A stretch of 64,000 bases of DNA, taken from contig CAKAKS010000013.1 in the NCBI GenBank assembly GCA_916700875.1, forward strand, positions 10,162,617 through 10,226,616. The letters run 5' to 3'. Positions 11,150-22,589 of this stretch are shown here, one piece after another. Both the position numbers and the translations under genes were made by a program. Under the pieces are notes generated by a model, which was not told the DNA's origin, made no database searches, and worked only from the letters and a program-made list of their open reading frames with translations. Position 1 is the first letter of the stretch. Each line of letters opens with the position of its first letter. Source of the stretch: Sebastes aleutianus. Lineage: Eukaryota > Chordata > Actinopteri > Perciformes > Sebastidae.

Positions 11150-12470
11150 GTTTTCCTCTCCTTCAACCTTTATTTTTAAATTGGCAGTGTACAGCAGCAA
11201 AGGGGATAGTGCAAAAAACAAGAAGCAGCAGCTAACACAGTAAAAAAGAGCTAAACAAAGAGTAAGGAAATATAAAAAATACAGGAGCAGCAAATATTAA
11301 AATAAAAGAAAATATTGCACAGTATGAATGACAGCTGAACAGTAATGATGTTGCACAGTCAGTATACAGTATAGTTACTCTCAGTCTTTGGTGTGTAAGT
11401 GGTCTGCTGGGAGCAGTGCTGGTTGTGGTCTGCTGGGAGCAGTGCTGGTTGTGGTCTACTGGGAGCAGTGCTGGTTGTGGTCTACTGGGAGCAGTGCTGG
11501 TTGTGGTCTGCTGGGAGCAGTGCTGGTTGTGGTCTGCTGGGAGCAGTGCTGGTTGTGGTCTACTGGGAGCAGTGCTGGTTGTGGAGTCTGACAGCTGCAG
11601 GAAGGAAGGAAGGACCTGTGATAGAGCTCCTTCACACACTTTGGGTGGAGCAGCCTGTCGCTGAAGGAGCTCTCCAGTGCTGAGATGGTGTCCTGCATGG
11701 GGGTGGGAGTTGTTCTCCATCATGGATGACAGCTTACCCATCATCCTCCTCTCTCCCACCACCTCCACTGTGTCGAGGGGGCATCCCAGGACAGAGCTGG
11801 CCTTCCTGATCACTCTGTCGAGGTCTTCCTGTCCTCAGCCGAGATGCTGCTGCTCCAGCAGACCACTTCATAAAAAACAGTTGATGCCACCACCGTGTCA
11901 TAAAAGGTCTTAAGGAGAGCCACCTGCACTCCAAAAGACCTCAGTCTCCTGAGCAGGTAGAGTCTGCTCTGGCCTTTCCTGTAGCGTGCAGTTGAGTTGT
12001 CAGTCCAGTCCAGGACCAAGGAGTGTATGCGTCTGCGGAAATCCACCACCAGCTCTTTTGTTTTCCCCGCGTTGAGCTGGAGGCGGTTCTGCTGGCACCA
12101 GTCCACAAAGTCCTGAGTCAGTCCTCGGTACTCCCTGTCGTCCCCCTCTTTGATGAGGCTGTGATTGCATAGTCGTCAGAGAACTTGTGCAGGTGACAGG
12201 TTGGTGAGTTGTGGGTGAAGTCTGCAGTGTGGAGGGTGAAGAGGAACGGAGCCAGGACCGTTCCCTGCGGGGCCCCCGTACTGCAGACCACCATGTCAGG
12301 CACACAGTCCCGTGTCCTCACATACTGTGGTCGGTTGGTGAGGTAGTCCAGTATCAAGGATGTCAGGTGAAGGTCCATTCCTGTGTTCTCCAGCTTGTCC
12401 CACAGAAGCGCAGGCTGTGTGGTGTTGAGAGCACCATGAATTCATATGGATCCTACGCACTGTTTTATAA
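11150..12470 (-). pseudogene. CR1/Rex1-like LINE remnant (reverse transcriptase end)
   Basis: On the minus strand, pieces of a non-LTR reverse transcriptase follow in order but in shifting frames: GAPQGTVLAPFLFTL and KFSDDYAI at about 12180-12290, then DWCQQNRLQLNAGKTKELVV at about 12050-12106, then a C-terminal region (LRRLRSFGVQVALLKTFYDT). These are the RT palm motifs of CR1-clade fish LINEs, with FSDD as the catalytic box. At least one frameshift separates the palm from the thumb. The element is 5' truncated near 12470 and contains a minisatellite in its 3' part. Confidence 0.75.
11398..11583. repeat. 26-bp minisatellite inside the LINE remnant
   Basis: About seven tandem copies of a 26-bp unit (GTGGTCTRCTGGGAGCAGTG then CTGGTT). 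Variants differ only at the TGCTGG/TACTGG position. Confidence 0.9.
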
Positions 12471-12613
12471 ATGAGACCCCTGATCTTGGTAAAATGTCTC
12501 AGTTGGGCAAAACAGGACTGCACCACTTTAATCATCTGAGCGTCAAATGGCAGGTAAGGCATTGACCCCTAATAGTTGAGGTTAGGTATTGACCTTGAAT
12601 GGTTGAGGTTAGA

Positions 12614-12885
12614 TTAGGTCGCCCGGCAGCGAGTCTCGCATGACTTTTCGCACATTTTCGCAGCTTGGGGGTTACCTTCTAGACACAACCTTATCTCAGC
12701 ACTGGAGGTTACCGCTTGGTTAATCGTGATGGGTTGTTCCTCTAAGAAACTCATCGTGTTTTCGGCTGCACAGAGGTTTCCTCTATTACCAGTAGATTTA
12801 AGATAGAAGGCAAAGTAGAGTCCAGCACAGAGAACCAGTAGAGCTGTTGTCAGTATAATGTAGAAGCCGATCCATCCTCGACTCA
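12614..12885 (-). pseudogene. Gene B TM2-type terminal exon, 5' end lost, tail cut at Tyr
   Basis: Encodes WIGFYIILTTALLVLCAGLY (membrane helix) and a tail with LSFLEEQPIT and SSAEIRLCLEGN, matching the C TM2 exon. The stalk and acceptor are gone: the exon is fused near 12885 to the CCAAT-rich module. The frame ends TRCRAT-stop, at the codon where C has Tyr of TTYPNL (ACC TAT becomes ACC TAA). It cannot be spliced like the intact C exon, so I treat it as a relic, although an in-frame ORF does run through the junction. Confidence 0.6.
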
Positions 12886-13180
12886 GCAGCGTCCAATCAG
12901 TAACTGATATCCAATAAGGGGGCGTGTCTATCAGCAGCAGCGTCCAATCAGTAACTGATATCCAATAAGGGGGCGTGTCGGTCGGTAAAAGACTTCCGTG
13001 AAGGATGCTTTCGTGTATCCTCGCTCCTTGCTCCTCGCTCCTCGCTCCTCGGTGCAGAAATAAGAGCTTTGGGACGGTCTTCAAGACTCAGAACAACTTC
13101 CGGTTCAAGCGAGGATGGAGGAGCGAGGAAACCAGAAATAAGAGCTTTGGGATGCACCCTGGATTTCATAACTACGGTGT
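12886..13180 (+). promoter_or_regulatory. Promoter-like module (CCAAT, GC box, ETS, YY1), copy 1
   Basis: Carries paired CCAAT boxes, each followed by AATAAGGGGGCGTGTC, with a 56-bp tandem duplication of this pair, then a CTTCCGG ETS-like site. The AAGATGGCGG YY1 site of the other copies is mutated here. Order and orientation resemble a TATA-less vertebrate promoter reading rightward. Other copies: 20735-20945 and 36576-36830, always between a TM1 and a TM2 exon. Function is inferred from motifs only. Confidence 0.4.
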
Positions 13181-13354
13181 CCTGTAAGGGACAAACATGG
13201 ATAATTGCTCCATTCTGGATGGGGATTGACAGCTCACCAGCGACACCTGGTGGTCGATTTAGGCTACTGCCTTACACATACAACATAGTTCAACATTTTA
13301 TAAAGCTAAAAATGCTGTGTGTTCTATATTTACACCGTATCCCAAAAACATGCA

Positions 13355-13698
13355 TCATTCTGTGACATTTTCTGTTTTTGCACACATTGATGATGTCACT
13401 ATCATCTCCTCTCTCTGTCCTCTCTCCTTCAGATGTATAACCTCCTCCAGGTCAGATAGAGTCCTCTGTACGTCTGTTTCGGTGTTTCCTCTACAAGGCT
13501 TACGAGTATGAAGGGTGGCAAGGCAGAGTCCAGGGTTACAAAGGAAGGCAAAGTAGAGTCCAGCTAAGAGAACCAGTAGAGCTATCAGTGCAACGCAGAG
13601 GCTGATCCATCTCCAACTCTCTGGTTGTGGTCTCATTGTTGGTCTCTCCGGTTGTGGTCTCATTGTTGGTCTCAGAGGTTTGGGCTCATCAGCAGCTG
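13355..13698 (-). CDS. Gene B terminal exon (TM1 type)
   Basis: Enters in phase 1 after a CAG acceptor. Stalk AAADEPKPLRPT is followed by two copies of a 9-residue unit beginning MRPQPE, then helix ISLCVALIALLVLLAGLYFA and a tail of about 60 residues with a Cys-rich stretch (CNPGLCLATLHTRKPC) and the common end EEMIVTSSMCAKTENVTE. No tyrosine signalling motif. With the B leader and V exon it gives 251 residues in frame. Confidence 0.75.
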
Positions 13699-14039
13699 CT
13701 GTAAAAGACAGAAAATAAAATGTGTGTGATTGTCTGAAGTGGAACCATTTTACTGAAACAGGAAACTAAATAAATCCAGCAGACTGACAAAAGAAAGACT
13801 AAATATGATCCTAGTCTTCATCAGCGGTAGCCATGACGTACGTTTTACTGCGTCTGGTAGTCGCTTTCAGTCCAAAATGGCGGAAGCGTAGCTCTGCTGC
13901 TGGGAGCTGACGTTGTAATGGAACGACCAGTTGACTTTCACTGCTTAGTAATATGTGTTCTTTGGTACAGCTCCAGCAGGGATGAAGCTGAGACTACTTT
14001 TATACTAGCTAGCTATGCTAGCTAACGCTAACTGGTTAT

Positions 14040-14565
14040 CGACTCCTTGATCATAACAGAATATAATAACTTTCATCACTGCTCATCTGAGAAAGGCCAC
14101 CGCAAGAAAACCTGTTCTTTGTTTAGATTATCCACCAACCAATCTAACCATTCTAACCAATCTAACCAATCTAACCAATCTAACCAATCTAATCAATCTA
14201 ACCATTCTAACCATTCTAACCAATCTAACCAATCTAACCAATCTAACCAATCTACCCATTCTAACCAATCTACCCAATCTAACCAATCTAACCAATCTAC
14301 CCAATCTAACCAATCTAACCAATCTACCCAATCTAACCAATCTAACCAATCTACCCAATCTACCCATTCTAACCATTCTAACCAATCTAACCATTCTAAC
14401 CAATCTAATCAATCTAATCAATCTAACCATTCTAACCAATCTACCCAATCTAACCAATCTAAACGCACATTACATAAACAAAGAACAGGTTTTCTTGCGG
14501 TGGCCTTTCTAAGATGAGCAGTGGTGAAAGTTATTATATTCTGTTGATAAGCTAGCGTGCTAGCT
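14040..14565. repeat. 9-bp minisatellite flanked by inverted arms, gene B intron 2
   Basis: The core, 14128-14463, is about 37 units of TCTAACCAA, TCTAACCAT and TCTACCCAA. It is flanked by arms of about 85 bp in opposite orientation: 14040-14125 (ending AACCTGTTCTTTGTTTA) and 14475-14565 (beginning TAAACAAAGAACAGG). The whole looks like a foldback element whose loop became a minisatellite. Gene A keeps one arm and a shorter array. Confidence 0.85.
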
Positions 14566-15486
14566 GGTTGAAAAGTTGTCTACTTCCACTTAAATGACTG
14601 AGATACAGCAGCAGGTACTCTATAAGGGTCACATGAGCTTAAGTCTTGCAGTTTGTATCTTTGTTTTCCTCGTTTGAGAGTCGATCTAAACACTTGTGGA
14701 TTGTAAAAACATAAAGATCTGACAGACTTGTGCAGTAGCTCTATAGAGAGGTGAAGTCCCTCCTCTTCTAGTGGACCACCGTATACCATGTCATATGAAC
14801 GCTAGTCAACGGAGAGAGATACATATCTTTTTGATCCTGTTATTGCTCCATGAATCACACATGATGTTTGTTAATTTAAAAGATAATTTTGCAAGTCCAT
14901 AAAGTCTCAGTTTGTTGTAAAACAGTTGAAGTATCAGACTGTGAAAGTATATAATGAGAAAGACGACACAACCAAAGGTCACAGAGACGTCTCTCTCTCT
15001 GAAGCTACGATGTCTGTGTGTTTCGTACTGGGATGAACTCACACCAGCAACACGTCTGATCCTTCTTTCTCTTCCCGGCTGATAAAAAGAGCAGGAGTCT
15101 CTGATAAAACACATCAGGTCAGATAACGGTTCATCTGTGTGTGGAACATAGATAACTATAGCTAGTGTTGGTGACGTATGTTGTACGAGACGAGAGATGT
15201 AGTCCACTGAGCAGTTTCACACTAAACTAAATGAGACGACGACAAACTGAGACTTTCTGGACTCAGAAATCAGGTCCCATGGTGGTCCACTAGAAGAGGA
15301 GGGACTTCACCTCTCTGTGGAGTTCACAGTGTTAGCCGCCATGTTGGAACAGTGTTTTGCCCTCCAGGCTCTGAGCCAGTCGAGACTGCAGCATGCTAAC
15401 ATGCTAAACTAAGATGTGTTTAGCACTAGCAGGGCTGTAGACTCTTAGTCTGGTTTCACTGACTGACTTCTACTGAATCAACTCAC

Positions 15487-15843
15487 CTGTGACTTTGAGG
15501 CGACATATCTCAGAGTCCCTACCATCACCTGTCTGCATGAGACACCGGTACACACCAGAGTCATTAATCCTGAGTCTGGACATGTGAAATCTGAGTCGTC
15601 CGTCTCTGAGGACGTCTTTGTCCCACCGGACTCGTCCTGTAAACTGTTCATCCTGAGACTCTGGGACCTCAACACCTTCATGATGAAACAGGACTGAGGT
15701 CTTGTGATCAGCAAACAGGTAACAGTAGATATAAAGTGAGTTGGAGGAACTGTTGGTTCTGGTTGTGAACATCCACTCCAGTGTGATGTCGTGGTTCTCC
15801 TCTGCCTGATAGGAGTCATGTTTCACATGCAAATCAAATGGTC
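15487..15843 (-). CDS. Gene B V-set immunoglobulin exon
   Basis: A 119-residue V-set domain, phase 1 on both sides, donor GTGAGT. Landmarks: NHDITLEW (B strand with Trp, sequon changed to D-I-T), SLYIYC (C strand with Cys), QDEQFTGRVRWDKDV, DSGVYRC and EICRLKV. It is one residue shorter than A in the C'-C'' turn (FHHEGVE). Most like A, with changes in the A strand, the C-C' hairpin and the F-G region. Same putative role: ligand-binding ectodomain of a small type I receptor. Confidence 0.85.
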
Positions 15844-15974
15844 CTGTAGAGGAGACAGAGAGGGAAAGTGAGCAGCAGACAAACTGACAACTTGAACATG
15901 TCAAACTCCATCTAGAGATGTTTGTCTGAAAGTGTATTTAGTGTTTGTGGATAATAAAGTGAAGGTCAACTAAC

Positions 15975-16029
15975 CAGAGACACAGGAGGTCAGACTGAGG
16001 AGCAGCAGGATGCTGCAGATCATCTTCAT
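15975..16029 (-). CDS. Gene B leader exon
   Basis: Same 55-bp exon as A (MKMICSILLLLSLTSCVS plus one base) with acceptor CTCACAG before the ATG and donor GTTAGT. The intron to the V exon is almost identical to that of A, C, D, E and G. Confidence 0.85.
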
Positions 16030-16591
16030 CCTGTGAGAGGAGACAGAAACACATCAGATACAAGTTCAGTTATTACAGGTAGAACAGAGACAATCTACAG
16101 TCTGTCTTTAGTCCTCACAGTACTTCTTCCTCTGTGCTACTGATTACACATGACTGACCAGTGGACTGACACCAAGACAGGAACACTAATGTACTTCTGA
16201 CACAAGATGGAGCCAGTTTAGTAGATTTGATTTTTACAACTGAGGAAGAACAGGAAGTATGATCTGCTCTGAGATCAACAGTGTTGAACACTCTCAGCAA
16301 ACAACCGACTCCTCATTAGATCAACCTTCAATAAAATGTCATCAGACTAATCTATACTCGTCTCCAATGATTGTTGTTATATTCCTGTTATTGTGGACTA
16401 TTTAAAGGCTGTATTATCTGTGATCATCATGCATTAATGGTTTAACCTCCATGTTGTGTTTCTGTAGTCAGAGTAGGAGGTTACAGAGGAAAACTATTTC
16501 ACCAACTAGATTTCTCCTCGATGGTTAACAAAGTTTCTGGTCAGTTTTTATGTTTTACGCACAACACAGACTAGAGGAGCGACACTAAAGG

Positions 16592-17703
16592 ACGAGGACA
16601 CCACTAAGACCCCACTAGGACACTACTAGGACACTACTAGGACACCACTAGGACACTACTAGGACACTACTAGGACACCACTAGGACACTACTAGGACAC
16701 TACTGGGACACCACTAGGACACTACTAGGACACTACTAGGAGACTACTGGGACACCACTAGGACACTACTAGGACACCACTAGGACACTACTAGGACACC
16801 ACTAGGACACTACTAGGACACTACTGGGACACCACTAGGACACCACTAGGACACTACTAGGACACCACTGGGACACTACTGGGACACCACTAGGACACCA
16901 CTGGGACACTACTGGGACACCACTAGGACACTACTAGAACACTACTAGGACACCACTAGGACACCACTAGGACACTACTATGACACCACTAGGACACCAC
17001 TAGGACACTACTAGGACACCACTAGGACACCACTAGGACACCACTATGACACCACTAGGACACCACTAGGACACCACTAGGACACTACTAGGACACTACT
17101 AGGACACCACTAGGACACCACTAGGACACTACTGGGACACCACTAGGACACTACTGGGACACCACTAGGACACCACTAGGACACCACTAGGACACTACTA
17201 GGACACTACTAGGACAACACTAGGACACTACTGGGACACCACTAGGACACCACTAGGACACCACTAGGACACTACTGGGACACCACTAGGACACCACTAG
17301 GACACAACTAGGACACCACTAGGACACCACTGGGACACCACTAGGACACCACTAGGACTCTACTAGAACACCACTAGGACACCACTAGAACACCACTAGG
17401 ACACTACTAGGACACCACTAGGACACCACTAGAACACCACTAGGACACTACTAGGACACTACTAGGACACTACTAGGACACCACTAGAACACCACTAGGA
17501 CACCACTAGGACACCACTAGGACACCACTGGGACACCACTAGGACACTACAAGAACACCATTAGGACACCACTAGGACATCACAAGGACACCACTAGGAC
17601 ACCACTAGGACACCACTGGGACACCACTAGGACACCACTAGGACACTTCTAGAACACCATTAGGACACCACTAGGACATCACAAGGACACCACTAGGACA
17701 CTA
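16592..17703. repeat. 11-bp minisatellite in gene B first intron
   Basis: About 100 units of ACTAGGACACC/T, with ACTGGGACACC and ACTATGACACC variants in recurring blocks. Left flank GCGACACTAAAGGACGAGG and right flank GAAGTGTTTTTATATTC match the other arrays. It lies between the leader (16029) and the first-exon-like block (18112). Confidence 0.92.
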
Positions 17704-18111
17704 TGAAGTGTTTTTATATTCAATGGTTAGAAAAACTAGACAGAGAAACTAATTTAAGCTGCTGCAGAGCTGTTTCACAATCTTGCTGCACAAAAGACAA
17801 CACAAAAAGAGGAAACGAGTAGTCGTCTCTATATCATTGACATGACTAGTTAAAATGAGTAATACATCCAGAGTGAAGTCAGGATCAGGAGAAACAGACG
17901 GAGAGACAACGAGTCTATAAACTAAACTCCAGAGGAACCTGGTTGTTTGTTGATTTGTTTTCTATTTATTTCACTTCATGTCTCTATTCGTTCCTGGTCA
18001 GCCACTAAATATAAAACAGTCCAAATTATTCTCAACACATTTCTTCACAAAAATAAAAAAAACATTTACAGGATTAATATAATATATCAACTTTCTGTAT
18101 TTCTACATTAC

Positions 18112-18190
18112 CTTGTGTCTCTTCTGTCGTACAGGACCAAAGTATGTGACTCTGAGCAACACCCAACGGTTCTGCTGTTGTGGTTTCCTG
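18112..18190 (-). promoter_or_regulatory. Putative untranslated first exon of gene B
   Basis: Ends CACAAG|GTAATG on the minus strand, like the block at 5496. The upstream sequence (18200-18260) resembles the A promoter but its ISRE-like site is reduced to a single CTGAAAGT half. The 5' boundary is not visible. Confidence 0.4.
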
Positions 18191-18259
18191 CTCTTCTTTT
18201 GAGGTTAACTTTGTTTTTTTACTTTCAGATACGCAGCAACCTGTTCCAGTTCCAGTTCC

Positions 18260-19870
18260 AGCTGGTGATTGAAGTCAAAATAATAAATATATGTTATAGT
18301 TATTATATGTATAAATATACAACAATTTACAATCTAATGAACATTTCTATCGGTTTATAGACTAGACAAGAGTCTATTTGATCCTAAATACAATCTATGT
18401 ACTTTATGTTGTTGACGTCTGTATGACAATATATTAGCAAAATTATATAAATGTTACAGGTTACGTTCCCTCGTCCTGTGATGTCATCGATGCTGTCCAC
18501 CACTTCCTGTCGGTGGAATATATATATATACATATGTTTGTAACTGTTTAGAGTGTTAATAAAGTTTATTACTACTGCACCCCCCTCAGATGTTATCAGG
18601 CCATTAGATGGACATTATCAGAGGTTATCAGCAAACAGGCTGTTGAGCAGTGAAGAAAGGAACACAGGAAAATACTGGTATCATCTGGTGCACAGATTTA
18701 TTCTGGTACAAAAATACAAAATGTTATTTTATTTTACACATTCATTCACTGATATCAAACAGTTTCTACCACACATTATTCTAATCTGAATATCTTTAAT
18801 ACACCTGGAACGGTTCGAATGCTTGGCCTGTGTTGTTGCTGTGTTGTTTCTAGAGAACCGCTCACACAAACAGCTTCACACTGAGCTTCCTTTGGTCCTG
18901 AGCAACACACCTACCATGACACAGTCAGACACACACCGAGTCAACCCGGAAACACCGGTGAAACACACTTAGTGAGATGTTTACGCTCAGGATGATGATT
19001 TGGAGGGAGGCCTGAACCGACGGACTGACGGTGTTACAGACTTTCTCACTAGATTTAAGGACTTTTGGAGCTCGTGCTGCTTTCACTGCAAAGGGCTGGG
19101 TTTTTAGGTTGGATCATTTTTAAAATCTAGTGTCCTCAAATAATCATTAGAACAACTTCAAATAAACTTAACTCAAACAAATGTGCTATAAAACATCTTA
19201 AGACAAACTAAAAACATTTTTTTTGTTCAAAAATATATACACAGTGTTTTTACCCATGTTGACATAATGAATAATAAATAAAGTTTATGGAGCATTTTAT
19301 GGGTCCAAACATCACTTTGTCTTCATGTCCCACAACTGTGGTCTCAATGTTGAGATACATAAAATGATGATGAAGTCTTTAGACATTAGAATTACAATAT
19401 CTGTCATAAACAACAACATATGTTATATTGTTTTGTGTTTATGAAGACATCTCCGGTTACTGGCTACATTTTTCAGGGTGTAGAAAAAAATCTTAAATCT
19501 TTTTTTCTTTCTGTTTTTACAGTATATCAATATGTCCAATGATGCACAAGGCTTGATGAAAATTAATTTAAATGTCTTAAAAATATTATAGAAATTAAAA
19601 AAGGAAAATGTAGAAAGTGAACGTTACTGTAGTGATGCAGTCAGGACATTTAGTATAAGAACAAGTGATGAAAACCATAAAAAATAAAGAAGTTACAGAT
19701 TAAAATCTTAAAAACTCTAAAGGGCCATAGTGAAGGAATCACTACATTTACAGTATGAACACATTATAAAGTTAACATTAGGATATTCAGTGCAAGGTAA
19801 CAATATCCATCAGTAAACAGAGAACATAAAACACATGATTGATAACAGCTGGAGGGAAAACTGAACCAAC
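18260..19870. other. Non-coding stretch between genes B and C
   Basis: The left part copies the gene A upstream sequence. From about 19230 it is the 3' UTR and downstream flank of the TM2 exon of gene C and matches 46390-46925 downstream of gene E. No exon seen at 18480-19230. Confidence 0.5.
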
Positions 19871-19876
19871 TTACAG

Positions 19877-20286
19877 CTAAATCTTAATGATGAACTCTTC
19901 ATACAGTGATGATGAGTTAAGGTTAGGTATTGACCTTGAATGGTTGAGGTTAGGATAGGTCGTCCGGCAGCGAGTCACGTAAGAGTTTTCGCATGTGTTT
20001 GCAGCTTGGAGGTTACCTTCTAGACACGACCTTATCTTAGCACTGGAGGTTACCACTTGGTTAGTCGTGATGGGTTGTTTCTCTAAGAAACTCAACATCT
20101 CTACAGCTCTATAGATTTTTCCTCTTTTACCAGTAGATTTAGTAAAAGAACGACGGAAGGCAAAGTAGAGTCCAGCACAGAGAACCAGTAGAGTTGCTGG
20201 CAGTCCAACGTAGAGGCCGATCCTTTCCCGACTAGCTGGTTGTGAGCTCATTGTGTATCCTTGAAATTTGGGCTCATCAGCAGCTG
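19877..20286 (-). CDS. Gene C alternative terminal exon (TM2 type) with tyrosine tail
   Basis: The only intact TM2 exon. After a standard acceptor it enters in phase 1: AAADEPKFQGYTMSSQP stalk, helix IGLYVGLPATLLVLCAGLYF, basic RRSFTKSTGKRGK, then a tail of about 90 residues. The tail ends with two tyrosine motifs: TTYPNL, ITIM-like but with Thr at -2, and SLYEEF, resembling an SH2-binding Tyr-Glu-Glu-hydrophobic site. Spliced to the C leader and V exon it gives 274 residues in frame, versus 222 with TM1. Because TM1 (21157-21410) lies between V and TM2 with its own stop, the two are mutually exclusive last exons. Signalling roles are inference. Confidence 0.65.
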
Positions 20287-20734
20287 CTGTAAAGGACAGA
20301 AAATAAAATGTGGTTGATTGTCTGAAGTGGAACCATTTTACTGAAACAGGAAACTAAATAAATCCAGCAAACAAAACAAAGTGAAACAAAATATGACCCA
20401 TTTAAATCAGTAACAATATAATTTATAAAAGTTAACGGGGAAATAACAGATCATGAAAATAAAAAACATTCTAATAAATGCAGAAAGTTATTCTAAGTCT
20501 GTTTGTCAGGTTTTATAAAGCTCTTTCAGTGACAGACTGCTTCACTGAAGGAAGAAGCAGAGATACTGCAGGTCCTTCTGCTGCTGTTCAGAGCTTCAGT
20601 TAACACACATTATAACTAGATGGTGAATCAGAAGACAACTAAAATATAAAACCTTTAATCTGTGATCTGTCTTCACTCCGGTATAAAACTCAGTGATGTT
20701 GAGAGGTAAAGTTATCAGATCAGTCCGGTCGGCA

Positions 20735-20945
20735 GCAGCGTCCAATCAGTAACTGATATCCAATAAGGGGGCGTGTCGGTCGGTAAAAGACTCCCGTGAA
20801 GGATGCTCTCGGTGTCCTCGCTCCTCGGTGCAGGAATAAGAGCTTTGGGACGGTCTTCAAGATGGCGGACCAGAACAACTTCCGGTTCAATCGAGGAGCG
20901 AGGAAACGACAAATAAGAGCTTTGGGATGCACCCTGGATTTCAGA
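20735..20945 (+). promoter_or_regulatory. Promoter-like module, copy 2
   Basis: Contains GTCCAATCAG, TATCCAATAAGGGGGCGTG, AAGATGGCGGACC (YY1-like, with ATG in the site) and CTTCCGG. A plus-strand ORF begins in the YY1 site (MADQNNFRFNRGARKRQ) and stays open to 21140, but B lacks that ATG and the 3' part is the TM1 3' flank, so I do not call it a gene. Confidence 0.4.
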
Positions 20946-21156
20946 ACTACGGTGTCCTGTAAGGGACAAACATGGATAATTGCTCCATTCTGGATGGGGA
21001 TTGACAGCTCACCAGCGACACCTGGTGGTCGATTTAGGCTACTGCCTTACACATACAACATAGTTCAACATTTTATAAAGCTAAAAATGCTGTGTGTTCT
21101 ATATTTACACTGTATCCCAAAAACATGCATCATTCTGTGACATTTTCTGTTTTTGC

Positions 21157-21410
21157 TCACATTGATGATGTCACTATCATCTCCTCTCTCTGGAATCCTC
21201 CAGAGGTATAACCTCCTCCAGGCCACATGGACTCTTCTGTAAGTCCGTTTACTCTAATAGGCCTATGAGGAAATATATAAACGAGGAAAAAGTAGAGTCC
21301 AGCTAAGACAATCAGAGATGTTGTTATTCCAACGTGGAAGCAGATCCTTTCCCAACTCATTGGTTGTGGTCTCCTTGTTGGTCTCAGAGGTTTGGGCTCA
21401 TCAGCAGCTG
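21157..21410 (-). CDS. Gene C terminal exon (TM1 type)
   Basis: Phase 1 entry after the CAG acceptor. Stalk AAADEPKPLRPTRRPQPMSW, helix ICFHVGITTSLIVLAGLYFF, then HRPIRVN and a Gly-rich tail (WPGGGYTSGGFQ) ending EEMIVTSSM-stop, where B, D and F read through TGT for nine more codons. With leader and V exon it gives 222 residues. Confidence 0.72.
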
Positions 21411-21832
21411 CTGTAAAGGACAGAAAATAAAATGTGTGTGATTGTCTGAAGTGGAACCATTTTACTGAAACAGGAAACTAAATAAATCCAGCAGACTGAC
21501 AAAAGAAAGACTAAATATGATCCTAGTCTTCATCAGCGGTAGCCATGACGTACGTTTTACTGCGTCTGGTAGTCGCTTTCAGTCCAAAATGGCGGAAGCG
21601 TAGCTCTGCTGCTGGGAGCTGACGTTGTAATGGAACGACCAGTTGACTTTCACTTCTTAGTAATATGTGTTCTTTGGTACAGCTCCAGCAGGGATGAAGC
21701 TGAGACTACTTTATACTAACCAGTATGACCCCTGCAGCATGCTAACATGCTAAACTAAGATGTGTTTAGCACTAGCAGGGCTGTAGACTCTTAGTCTGGT
21801 TTCACTGACTGACTTCTACTGAATCAACTCAC

Positions 21833-22192
21833 CTGTGACTTTGAGGTGACATATCCTAGAGCCACTACCATCACCTGTGTGCACGTCACACTGGTACCGA
21901 CCAGAGTCATCAATCCTGAGTCTGGACATGTGAAGTCTGATTCGTCCGTCTCTGAGGACGTCTTTGTCCCACCGGACTCGTCCTGTAAACTGTTCATCCT
22001 GAGACTCTGGGTCCTCAACACCTTCATAGAGATGAAACAGGACTAAGGGTTTGTGATCAGCTAACAGGTGACAGAGGATATAAAGTGATTTGGGGGAACT
22101 GCTGGTTCTGGTTGTGAACATCCACTCCAGTGTGATGTTGTGGTTCTCCTCTGCCTGATAGGAGGTCTGTGTCACATTCACTACAAATGGTC
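21833..22192 (-). CDS. Gene C V-set immunoglobulin exon
   Basis: A 120-residue V-set domain, PFVVNVTQTSYQAEENHN onward. B strand NITLEW, C strand SLYILC, QDEQFTGRVRWDKDV, then IDDSGRYQC and RICHLKV. It differs from A mainly in the A strand, the C-C' region (HLLADHKPLV) and the F-G region (DVHTGDGSGS). Splice sites and phases as in A. The domain is intact. Confidence 0.85.
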
Positions 22193-22323
22193 CTGTAGAG
22201 GAGACAGAGAGGGAAAGTGAGCAGCAGACAAACTGACAACTTGAACATGTCAAACTCCATCTAGAGATGTTTGTCTGAAAGTGTATTTAGTGTTTGTGGA
22301 TAATAAAGTGAAGGTCAACTAAC

Positions 22324-22378
22324 TAGAGACACAGGAGGTCAGACTGAGGAGCAGCAGGATGCTGCAGATCATCTTCAT
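22324..22378 (-). CDS. Gene C leader exon, altered donor context
   Basis: Same signal peptide as A, but the last exon base is A instead of G (TCTCTA|GTTAGT), weakening the donor and changing the junction codon from GGA (Gly) to AGA (Arg). The GT is kept, so splicing is still possible. Confidence 0.8.
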
Positions 22379-22589
22379 CCTGTGAGAGGAGACAGAAACA
22401 CATCAGATACAAGTTCAGTTATTACAGGTAGAACAGAGACAATCTACAGTCTGTCTTTAGTCCTCACAGGACTTCTTCCTCTGTGCTACTGATTACACAT
22501 GACTGACCAGTGGACTGACACCAAGACAGGAACACTAATGTACTTCTGACACAAGATGGAGCCACTTTAGTAGATTAGATTTTTTGAGG

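Noticed and set aside
14047..14517. 156-codon ORF rich in Ser-Asn-Gln and its 2103-2291 counterpart
   Set aside because: The repeat period of 9 bp keeps every frame open; the sequence is intronic and the opposite strand is equally open.
20796..21140. 114-codon plus-strand ORF containing MADQNNFRFNRG
   Set aside because: Begins at a YY1-like site and runs into antisense of the TM1 3' flank; the other copies differ in frame and start.
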